Source: Baffinella frigidus (lineage: Eukaryota; Cryptophyceae; Cryptomonadales; Baffinellaceae). From it: a stretch of 15,375 bases of DNA. Where the stretch lies: NCBI GenBank assembly GCA_026770585.1, contig MU646437.1, positions 576,708-592,082 of the forward strand. The letters are read 5' to 3'. Shown here one piece after another: positions 9,601 to 12,996 of the stretch (position 1 is the first letter of the stretch; each line of letters begins with the position of its first letter). Below the pieces are notes generated by a model. That model was not told the DNA's origin, ran no database searches, and was given only the letters and a program-made list of their open reading frames with translations. A program made the position numbers and the translations under genes.

Positions 9601-12600
9601 CTCAGCGTATATCAGCTCTCAGCTGATACCGTGATTTTTTTTGCTGACAACACAACCCTAGTCAGAGGGTGGGGTCGGCAGGGACCTGTTGGCAGGGTCC
9701 TCCGTGGTAGTGAGGTACCCCGCCGGCTTGTGCATGCGGATCAACACCTGCACCCCAATCGTTTGTGAATTCTAGATGCTCGAGACCGTGCCCCCCCCCA
9801 GCCCAGAGCCTCCGTGACAAAACACGAGTGGTCAAAGAGGCACGAGTGGTCAAAGAGGCACGAGACCCCCGAGCCCAGCGCCTCGGTGAGCCGCAGTGCG
9901 TCCAAACCCCACCCCCAGAAAAGTCGGTACCCGACCGGCTTGTGCATGCGGATCAACACCTACAATCGACGATTGTGCGCACTCACCAAGCGCATGCGCC
10001 CTGCAACTCCACACGGTGGGCTTCGAGGGTTTCGTTGGGCCTGGATTCCAGGGGGGTACGTGCTCAAATTGCACCAGAAAATCTCTAAAGTTGATTGCAT
10101 CAAGGCATGTTGACTTTTGATGAAAGGTTCGTAGTCCACCGTGTGGTCCGGGCTCATAATAATAGTTTGTTGGCGAGTGGGAGCGGTTCTATCCCGCTCC
10201 CACTCGCCAACACACTTTTTGACGGTCGATGTCTTTTGCATGTATCTTTCTATTAGTTTTTCGGCGCATGCCCCCCCATTTCGGGCGACTTCTCGTACAA
10301 ATTCCCCGAGAAACCGAAAACCCGCAATCGGAAGTCAACCGTTTCCAAGAGAGAAAGTTTGGCCGCGGTAAAATCACTTGTAAAAAGCATCGACCGACAA
10401 TTTTGATGAGCCCCGATCGACTGAGGTACAGGTTGGTTGGAGTCTGCCACCAACCCTCCCGGTTGGACCAAATCATCGATTGTAGACTTGAGATTTACCC
10501 TCGCAGAGACCCCAGATCCGGGGTCTCTGCAAGGGTAAATCCAAAATCTAAAATCGATAATTTGGTCTGATCGTGAGGGCTGGTGGTGGTTGTGTCAACA
10601 GACACGCCCACGCGCGGACTGATTTCATCGCGTCACCTATAGATCTTAGTTCGCAACGAGTCCATCTCAAGCATTTCCGGAACATGTCCTTTATTCTAAA
10701 CCCTAAAAGTAGGAACTGGCTCCAACGCCAGCAAAAGTCTGAGATATGATCTAGTAGTTGGCGGGACCACTCGAGGCTGGAAGAGGGGGTATCTTAAATG
10801 TGGGGTTGTTGAATTTAGTACCAGTCACGGGCATGCTTGGTCACGTAGCTCAAGTTATATAATGCCCCTATTTGTATGAAAATTAATACACATTTATTTT
10901 TTTCCCTTCACTTGGAGAAGAAGCTCTGTTTTAAAATGGTCCCATTTCTAGCCTCCAGTGGGACGTGAGTGCGAGACCTCGCGGGGGCTGGCACTGCCAG
11001 ATTTCATCCCGGACCTGAATAGATTCGATTTCGGGAACTGTCCATCTTAAAGATGTATGGTACAAACCCAGCTATTTGAAAGCCCAAAAGTACGAAATGG
11101 CTCAAACACCAAGCTAAATCTGAAATTAAATATATCCAGGAACGCGAGAAGAGATTGAGCTGTCGTCTCTCGTGTCTCGCTACTTTACCTGCTTGATAAT
11201 TTCGGTGAACCGTGGTGAATACAGGGCGACCTTGTTGGAAATCGTGATGCGGATTTCAACCAGGTATGACAGTGTAGGATTTAGGGTTCAGACCGGGGGA
11301 GGGGTCAGCTCCAGCTTCTTCGAATCAACCTCCACGACATCCACCCCCACGTCGACCTTACTATTTATTTATTTATATTTATTATTTTATTTTGCAACGT
11401 TTAGGGTTGAGGGTTCAGACCGAGCGAGGGGTCAGCTCCAGCTTCTCCGAATCAACTTCCACGACATCCTGCTGCACGTCGACCCGGTACCCCGGTTCGC
11501 GTACCTCCTTGCCATTCACCTGCCCCAGTGCAGCATTTCAGCCTGAAAAGCTGAAGGTGTTGCCCTATATTTCCGCAATTTCCCACATTTTCAGCTTTTC
11601 AGCCTGAAACAGCTTTTCAGCCTGAAAAGCTGAAATTGTTGCCCAGTTGAGCTTCTTCGAATCGACCTCCACGACATCCACCTGTACGCAGTGCAGCTTT
11701 TCAGGCCCAGCTTGGCCGCGTACCCACCCACGGTTGAGGTTCCGCGTGCGGAGTTTCGCCTTGAATAATTTTGTGTGGCGTCATTCTTGCCCGCTCCTCT
11801 AATTCTCCGAATCGACCTCCACGACATCCACCTGCACGTCGACCCTGTACCCCGGTTCGCTCACCTCCTTGCCATTCACCTGCCGAAAAGAGATTTTTAT
11901 TAAACTTATGACGTCGGGCCATGGACTTAAGGCGTCCAGAGAGGGCTCGAACTAAGTACTTTTACGATACTAAATGTAAACCGAGAAGTGCAGCTTTTCA
12001 GGCCCAGCTAGGCAGTGAAGTGTACCCAGCCACGGTTGAGGGTCCGCGTGCGGAGTTTCGCCCTCTATAATTTTGTGTGGCGTCGTTCAGAATGAAGTCT
12101 TACGAACGAGCCCGACTCATTCTTGAGACTCCCCTAATCCGCCCCCCCATGTAGAATTCTTAGGACTGGGTGATCTCGTCCACTCTCTCGTTTGAGGCGG
12201 TGGGCCATGATACGGTATCACCAAAGGCATCATGCCTGACCGTGTCTCTGCTGCATACCTGTGCACACATAGAAGAGAGGTGGCAGGTGAGGAGTGAAAG
12301 AGGGCCGGGGATGGACAGTGGGATTGCTACCGTGACGCGCCCCTCGGCGACCAGCAGCGCCGCGTGCCGCCGTGAGGAGAAGCCAGAAGCAGCGATCGCC
12401 TTGTTCAGAACCTCCATCCGCCCAATGTCTCCCAGCTCTTCCCCCAGCCCCCCCGTTTCCTGGGACCAGCCAACCACCCGCACTCTTGCATGCTTGGTGC
12501 CCGGTCCGCTCCGCGTCACCTCTCCGGACCGGTGACGCGGAGGCTCTCCGGACCGGTGACGCGGAGGCTCTCCGGAGCGGTGACGCGGAGGCCCGTTGTT

Positions 12601-12693
12601 CCGCGGGCCAAAGGAATAGGACGCAAAGCGGGGGTGGTGGGTGGGCACGGTGGCCAGCACCGACCGCCCGATCCTAGCGAAGAGGGTCGCCAT
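1..12693 (-). CDS. RsuA/RluB-family rRNA pseudouridine synthase, organelle-targeted, multi-exon
   Basis: Assembled by reading the minus strand for family motifs and GT-AG boundaries. Exons: 12693-12331, 11519-11421, 9747-9686, 8707-8645, 7946-7848, 6569-6517, 5182-5121, 3984-3931 (or 3819-3766), 2239-2138, and possibly 241-1. Phases agree at every junction. The product (319 residues to the end of exon 9) has a basic N-terminus, an S4 domain (about 94-140), HKPAGYLTT (about 160-168), ATVMELLPDE (176-185), the catalytic motif GRLD split across exons 4 and 5 (Asp198), NTEGLLLLTNDG, ITVREGQNRA and GLQVTRLIRTHFGPF. From the family: such enzymes isomerise a uridine in rRNA, using the Asp. ELPASGWLRTYRARVFGR and the C-terminal motifs look alphaproteobacterial, so a mitochondrial rRNA target is inferred. 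Family membership is very secure; the 3' end is not. Confidence 0.93.
321..420. repeat. Partial CCACTTAGCAGC-family copy
   Basis: Retains cgaggaccgt, caccttgaattcaagg, gattctagtacaaatcg and ttagatggactgtat of the family interior, but neither terminal repeat. Confidence 0.65.
421..675 (-). pseudogene. Exon 10 partial copies on the 5' side
   Basis: 421-474 closely repeats the interior segment 121-174 (gcgcccgccggtccgcct start). About 641-675 repeats the acceptor and first bases of the exon (cgcag, then a diverged copy of the MVFDRD codons). The intervening 510-633 is a separate inverted-repeat element. Confidence 0.65.
510..633. mobile_element. Small inverted-repeat element, family 1 copy 1
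   Basis: Ends are near-perfect inverted repeats (CTACAGGGGTACCTCGCTCA at the left, its complement at the right) around a core of CCTAGG and CCCTA palindromes. It has no coding capacity. I saw no clear target-site duplication. Confidence 0.7.
896..985. repeat. Dispersed repeat shared with 3433-3512
   Basis: tacgccctaccgtagggccctaggacctg, the middle tttggaccccctgg and an end near cacttcagggata recur at 3433-3512. The core is palindromic CCTACCGTAGGG-type sequence, as in several elements here. The stretch 986-1382 holds poly-G and repeated gggttcactg(c/t) and ctaggtaatag units; no coding sequence. Confidence 0.65.
1383..1507. mobile_element. Small inverted-repeat element, family 1 copy 2
   Basis: Same layout as 510-633 (GTGGGGTACCTCGCT end, poly-C, ctaggaccaccgtaa core, gcggtttct, complementary end), with several differences in the ends. 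Confidence 0.7.
1504..1615. repeat. Dispersed repeat shared with 14549-14662 and 3620-3678
   Basis: Starts ccacacagcgggctacg, contains ttttcgg and tttccgt, then ccttatcc and taggaaccccccta, and ends gttgcctaccgtag. The copy in deacylase intron 4 is full length; the one at 3620-3678 holds only the second half. Confidence 0.7.
1808..1905 (+). repeat. Telomere-like tract in intron 9
   Basis: gggtttagggttt and relatives over about 90 bases, G-rich on plus. Around it (1615-1807 and 1906-2040) are a tract repeating the word acgctgggg and a gggccctaggacgggcc palindrome; I see no coding sequence there. Confidence 0.75.
2138..2239 (-). CDS. Pseudouridine synthase exon 9: family C-terminal block
   Basis: 102 bases, 34 codons, phase 0 at its 5' end; acceptor ggggggcag, donor GTACGT, the most canonical donor in the window. 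Encodes VRNLLGSLGLQVTRLIRTHF, then GPFTLSDLPSGETE, matching the family end NREVRxxxxxxGLxVxRLIRxxxGPFxLxxLPxG. If the donor is not used, the frame runs ten more codons (VRALHSGRIL) to TAG at 2105-2107, which would itself be a reasonable C-terminus. Confidence 0.9.
2279..2412. repeat. 32-base tandem repeat in intron 8
   Basis: About four units of atcaacgcggttgctggg plus atgagtcttatcc, the last ones changed so that ccagcaacgcg faces cgattgctgg. It lies 40 bases 5' of the exon 9 acceptor. Confidence 0.85.
2527..2565 (-). pseudogene. Exon 9 partial copy: acceptor and 5' part
   Basis: Encodes VRNLLGSLGLEVTR after acceptor tccatcag, then passes into a CG dinucleotide run. It lies 5' of the working exon 9. 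A short remnant of the exon 9 donor edge (ACCGAG then ATACGTGCC) lies on the 3' side at about 2043-2057. Confidence 0.8.
3052..3096. repeat. CA microsatellite
   Basis: About 22 CA units followed by poly-C and more CACA. It explains the Cys/Val- and His/Thr-rich open frames here, which are not genes. Confidence 0.95.
3162..3242. repeat. Foldback palindrome plus half copy in intron 8
   Basis: Arms ggtgcaatagagagggacaa and its near complement, continuing through a gatagcgatctctatc centre. 3249-3299 repeats one arm (atctctatcactctgtcag through cttgcacccc). Next to it are CA repeats and poly-C. Confidence 0.7.
3602..3622 (-). pseudogene. Exon 8 third, partial copy: REGQNRA and donor
   Basis: Repeats the last 21 bases of exon 8 (REGQNRA) with donor GTTTCC, on the 3' side of copy b. 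The 5' part is replaced by a dispersed repeat beginning with cgttaccttatc. Confidence 0.75.
3766..3819 (-). CDS. Pseudouridine synthase exon 8, copy b (alternative exon)
   Basis: 54 bases, same length, phase and splice-site layout as copy a: acceptor ccctgcag, donor GTTTCC. Encodes GGPNRWVCVTVREGQNRA. It differs from copy a at 8 bases, giving 3 amino-acid changes and 3 synonymous codon changes. Both copies sit in a tandem duplication with a period near 150 bases. They could be mutually exclusive; using both would add 18 residues without a frameshift. Confidence 0.75.
3931..3984 (-). CDS. Pseudouridine synthase exon 8, copy a
   Basis: 54 bases, 18 codons, phase 0 at both ends; acceptor cctcggcag, donor GTTTTC. 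Encodes GGANRWVSITVREGQNRA. This is the family block N(x)WLxVxLxEGKNRE before VRN; here Gln and Ala replace the usual Lys and Glu. A second complete copy lies at 3766-3819. I cannot tell which copy is spliced, or whether both are. Confidence 0.85.
4146..4284. mobile_element. CCACTTAGCAGC inverted-repeat element, copy 1
   Basis: 139 bases with ends CCACTTAGCAGC and GCTGCTAAGTGG. The interior has ggataagattctagtac and gtttagatggactgtatcc. A full copy is at 6824-6958; partial ones are at 321-420 and, inverted, about 8967-9020. Confidence 0.75.
4390..4494. repeat. 54-base tandem repeat in intron 7
   Basis: Two copies of a unit starting tttgattctccgaatgtgca and ending gccacac, starting at 4391 and 4445 and differing at a few positions. 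Confidence 0.85.
4684..4756. repeat. AT-rich short tandem repeat
   Basis: Three or more copies of acacccttaac followed by A-rich spacers such as aaacaacaaatgcat. No coding content. Confidence 0.7.
4918..5116 (+). repeat. TTTGGGG-type telomere-like array in intron 7
   Basis: About 200 bases of gtttggg and ggttcgggg units, G-rich on plus, beginning a few bases from the exon 7 donor. The rest of intron 7 (3985-4917) holds an inverted-repeat element (4146-4284), a 54-base tandem repeat and an AT-rich tract (4540-4770) without recognisable coding sequence. Confidence 0.85.
5121..5182 (-). CDS. Pseudouridine synthase exon 7: VEINGVQHLPAKAFLEEGHQ
   Basis: 62 bases: two bases then 20 codons, ending in phase 0. 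Acceptor tgtggcag, donor GTCCCC. It equals the family segment G(V/I)xIDGVxxxPA. The intron that follows turns into a TTTGGGG-type array about 15 bases past the donor. Confidence 0.88.
5279..5489. mobile_element. CCACTCGAGG inverted-repeat element, copy 1 (inverted)
   Basis: Ends CCACTCGAGGCTAGGAA and its complement ttccagcttcgagtgg. The interior is the reverse complement of the copy at 5761. At its middle (5381-5416) is a perfect 36-base palindrome of tcacgtagctgcggg and its complement. Confidence 0.75.
5761..5969. mobile_element. CCACTCGAGG inverted-repeat element, copy 2
   Basis: 209 bases bounded by CCACTCGAGGCTGGAA and tctagcttcgagtgg. The interior has taccaggcacgggcggg and gaaaattactacacat, shared with the copies at 5279 and 10767. 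No coding capacity. The stretch 5490-5760 between copies 1 and 2 holds a 62-codon open frame with no recognised similarity. Confidence 0.75.
6318..6364. repeat. Segment shared with 13716-13763
   Basis: gccactcagaacactacgg, then gaacgttcct, aagt and attggat, nearly identical in synthase intron 6 and deacylase intron 3. The rest of intron 6 (5970-6317) holds a duplicated gctgatgggaaaggcagagt and no recognised gene. Confidence 0.75.
6517..6569 (-). CDS. Pseudouridine synthase exon 6: ARVFGRITQADLDTLSK
   Basis: 53 bases: one base, 17 codons, one base. Acceptor gtccgcag, donor GTGCAC. It follows WLRTYR from exon 5 and matches the family stretch YRVRxxGxxxxxxLxxLxxG. The trailing G joins GC of exon 7 to make Gly. 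Confidence 0.9.
6662..6695. repeat. CA microsatellite
   Basis: About 17 CA units in intron 5, just 5' of exon 6 in transcription, flanked by imperfect acggaggcagaaacagag repeats (6590-6615 and 6770-6815). Confidence 0.95.
6824..6958. mobile_element. CCACTTAGCAGC inverted-repeat element, copy 2
   Basis: Aligns over its whole length with 4146-4284, including gaccgaggaccttttc and tccgtgaagcccccg. The right end has diverged (gctgctaacaca). It lies in intron 5. Confidence 0.75.
7151..7346. mobile_element. Inverted-repeat element with 26-base ends
   Basis: ttgcagaattcgggttggct opens it and agccaacccgaattctacaa closes it. The interior (about 145 bases) is not palindromic and I find no protein in it. 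It abuts the element at 7348. Confidence 0.65.
7348..7474. mobile_element. Small inverted-repeat element AAGGGTGGACAC
   Basis: Arms of about 45 bases: left aagggtggacaccctaattc then ccaacctacttccggc; right gccggaagttggttaacgcc then agaattagtgtccaccctt. The core has the CCTACCGTAG motif also seen in other elements. No coding capacity. Confidence 0.75.
7618..7693 (-). pseudogene. Exon 5 partial copy: 3' part and donor
   Basis: Repeats the last 75 or so bases of exon 5 (LTNDGALKRFLELPASGWLR) with donor GTTACC, but a two-base CG insertion near its end breaks the frame. Short remnants of the same donor edge (cctgtaggt) recur near 7545-7555 and 7493-7502. Confidence 0.85.
7848..7946 (-). CDS. Pseudouridine synthase exon 5: catalytic motif exon
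   Basis: 99 bases: one base, 32 codons, then AG. Acceptor ctacaccag, donor GTCTGA. With the last two bases of exon 4 it restores GRLD; the Asp (198) is the residue pseudouridine synthases use for catalysis. LDLNTEGLLLLTNDGALKRF and LELPASGWLRTY are almost textbook RsuA family, nearest in my memory to alphaproteobacterial members. A telomere-like array abuts the acceptor. Confidence 0.95.
7947..8644 (+). repeat. Telomere-like array filling synthase intron 4
   Basis: Degenerate TTTAGGG with TTTGGGG, TTCAGGG and TGTAGGG variants runs from 7957 to 8338 and resumes at 8500-8640. The gap holds exon 4 end copies and a CA-rich stretch (8395-8445). The array reaches within about ten bases of both the exon 5 acceptor and the exon 4 donor. 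The G-rich strand is plus, so the synthase transcript carries CCCTAAA. Confidence 0.9.
8341..8492 (-). pseudogene. Exon 4 partial copies on the 3' side (two)
   Basis: 8341-8373 repeats the last 33 bases of exon 4 (AKWQQLRTVG region) followed by donor GTCTGA; 8474-8492 repeats about 19 bases more loosely. Both lie in the intron after exon 4, inside telomere-like repeats. Confidence 0.8.
8645..8707 (-). CDS. Pseudouridine synthase exon 4: ATVMELLPDE segment
   Basis: 63 bases: one base, 20 codons (ATVMELLPDEAKWQQLRTVG), then AG. Acceptor caacgcag, donor GTCTTA. It corresponds to the family run GRxTVxDLLP through to VG just before the catalytic RLD. The upstream frame stays open for many codons, but that stretch does not resemble the family and is repeated as an intron tail at three other places. 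Six partial copies of this exon flank it. Confidence 0.9.
8881..9267 (-). pseudogene. Exon 4 partial copies on the 5' side (four)
   Basis: Four fragments end at the same acceptor edge (gaacacag or gaaacacag, then GG/GA). Their exon bases run 8881-8922 (TTVMDLLPDEAKWH), 9041-9082 (ATVVELLPQEATWQH), and just a few bases up to 9178 and up to 9267. The intron tail before exon 4 (GGCTCCGTTTGACCATCAAC and neighbours) is duplicated with some of them. None keeps the donor. Confidence 0.85.
9542..9660. mobile_element. hAT-like non-autonomous element next to exon 3
   Basis: 119 bases with 18-base ends TAGGGTTGTGTTATCAGC and its complement (one mismatch). The core repeats gctgatatacg-type palindromes. 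The flanks GCGAGAGG and GTCAGAGG match at 6 of 8 bases, compatible with a decayed 8-base target duplication, as hAT elements make. It ends 26 bases from the exon 3 donor. Confidence 0.55.
9686..9747 (-). CDS. Pseudouridine synthase exon 3: HKPAGY catalytic-domain entry
   Basis: 62 bases: 20 codons plus AG, acceptor gggtgcag, donor GTCCCT. Encodes VLIRMHKPAGYLTTTEDPAN. This matches the family segment (NKPxGxxTT, then DP) that opens the catalytic domain. The trailing AG joins the leading G of exon 4 to give Arg. The donor lies 26 bases from a small inverted-repeat element (9542-9660). Confidence 0.9.
9925..9959 (-). pseudogene. Exon 3 partial copy: acceptor and 5' part
   Basis: Encodes VLIRMHKPVGY after a tgtag acceptor edge, then diverges. 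It lies 5' of the working exon 3 and lacks its 3' half and donor. Confidence 0.85.
10009..10147. repeat. Dispersed repeat shared with 2868-3007
   Basis: Both copies hold tggattcc or tgattcc, gcacagaaaa or gcaccagaaa, and ttgacttttgatgaa(a/c)ggttcgta, bounded by ccacacg and its complement (ccaccgtgtgg or ccaccgagtgg). Probably another short inverted-repeat element; no coding similarity seen. Confidence 0.6.
10168..10212. repeat. Perfect 18-base hairpin in intron 2
   Basis: gttggcgagtgggagcgg, a short loop (ttctatc), then the exact complement. GC-rich stem. No T run follows, so it is not an obvious terminator. Confidence 0.75.
10448..10590. repeat. Foldback palindrome in intron 2
   Basis: Arms of about 68 bases around agatcc: left ccaccaaccctc, gaccaaatcatcgat, gatttaccctcgcagagac; right is their near complement. 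The inner 20 bases of each arm are almost perfect. It would form a long hairpin. Confidence 0.8.
10767..10961. mobile_element. CCACTCGAGG inverted-repeat element, copy 3
   Basis: 195 bases, same orientation as copy 2: CCACTCGAGGCTGGAAG left end, taccagtcacgggc and gaaaattaatacacatt inside, ctagcctccagtgg right end. It lies in intron 2; the neighbouring 10962-11280 shows no coding sequence that I recognise. Confidence 0.75.
11294..11357 (-). pseudogene. Exon 2 copy A: 3' part and donor
   Basis: Repeats the last 20 or so codons of exon 2 (VDVVEVDSKKLELTPPP) and its donor GTCTGAACCC, on the 3' side of the complete exon. The 5' half is replaced by AT-rich sequence. Confidence 0.85.
11421..11519 (-). 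CDS. Pseudouridine synthase exon 2: second half of S4 domain
   Basis: 33 codons, phase 0 at both ends, acceptor ggggcag, donor GTCTGA. Encodes VNGKEVREPGYRVD, then VVEVDSEKLEL, completing the S4 fold begun by AEGRVT in exon 1. Of four copies of this exon (see 11294, 11649 and 11803) it is the only one with both splice sites and an uninterrupted frame, so it is taken as the working exon. Confidence 0.9.
11649..11684 (-). pseudogene. Exon 2 copy C: internal fragment
   Basis: About 36 bases encoding VDVVEVDSKKL in the exon 2 frame, preceded by gcgtacag. It lies between copy D and the complete exon. Confidence 0.75.
11690..12090. repeat. Intron 1 tandem duplication, 300-base spacing
   Basis: 11690-11795 and 11989-12090 are alike (gtgcagcttttcaggcccag through tttcgcc to ttttgtgtggcgtc). 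Exon 2 copy D lies between them. A further cluster at 11530-11645 repeats cagcttttcagcctgaaa in both orientations. Intron 1 runs 11520-12330. Confidence 0.75.
11803..11879 (-). pseudogene. Exon 2 copy D: acceptor and 5' part
   Basis: Repeats the exon 2 acceptor edge and 25 codons (VNGKEVSEPGYRVDVQ, then VDVVEVDSE), two residues different from exon 2, then diverges into AAT TAG. It keeps a usable cag acceptor but has lost the donor. If included in mRNA it would stop translation inside the S4 domain. Confidence 0.85.
12331..12693 (-). CDS. Pseudouridine synthase exon 1: targeting peptide and first half of S4 domain
   Basis: 121 codons, ending in phase 0 at donor GTAGCA. The chosen ATG (12693) has A at -3 and G at +4 and opens MATLFARIGRSVLATV, a basic, hydroxylated, acid-free start typical of mitochondrial presequences. 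Upstream in-frame ATGs at 12759, 12756 and 12729 would lengthen it to 143 residues at most and give a less presequence-like start. Residues 35-58 are three copies of PPRHRSGE. Residues 94-121 (EVLNKAIAASGFSSRRH, then AEGRVT) are the first S4 helices. The frame stays open past the donor to 12160, but that stretch has no family similarity and is intron. A small unrecognised intron in the linker (about residues 59-92) cannot be excluded. Confidence 0.9.
12517..12592. repeat. 24-base minisatellite inside exon 1
   Basis: Three copies of ctctccggaccggtgacgcg plus gagg. The unit is a multiple of three, so on the minus strand it encodes PPRHRSGE three times without a frameshift. Confidence 0.9.
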
Positions 12694-12886
12694 TTTTCTC
12701 GACACGAGCTTGGGTTGTTTGACTATCATCGAATCAAGACGGATCAAGTTGACCATCAAAATGTCATCTTTGCCCGTATATATACGAGTGATGCATTGAG
12801 GACCCGCATATATACGGGTGATATATGCATCAATCGTATATATACGTCAACTTTTCGGACCTCGTGCTCCTCTCGTTCCTCTGACG
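12694..12886. promoter_or_regulatory. Shared divergent promoter with three palindromic TATA motifs
   Basis: The space between the two start codons is 193 bases. CGTATATATACG occurs at 12775-12786 and 12835-12846, with a one-base variant (CGCATATATACG) at 12805-12816, exactly 30 bases apart. The motif is a perfect palindrome and can read as a TATA box in both directions. The outer copies lie about 40 bases from the deacylase ATG and 82 bases from the synthase ATG. Promoter function is inferred from position and composition. Confidence 0.6.
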
Positions 12887-12996
12887 ATGTCTCTCGCAGA
12901 GCAGCAGGCCGCGCTCTTCGCCAAGCTGACCGAGCTTGGCATCAAGACCAAGACCATCGAGCACGCGCAGTGTTTCACCGCCGAGGATGTCGAGGG
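12887..12996 (+). CDS. Deacylase exon 1
   Basis: 36 codons plus two bases. The ATG at 12887 lies 40 bases past the last palindromic TATA motif. I end the exon at GTACGC because this removes GYAFARPEPMMF, which has no family match, and joins in phase to exon 2. A later GT (13039) is possible. Confidence 0.8.

Noticed and set aside
10168-10212. Rho-independent terminator or CRISPR-like repeat
   Set aside because: A single hairpin without T tract or repeat-spacer array, inside a eukaryotic intron.
12160-12330. C-terminal part of the 199-codon frame that begins with exon 1
   Set aside because: It lies beyond the exon 1 donor; the S4 domain continues in exon 2 (VNGKEV), not in this sequence.
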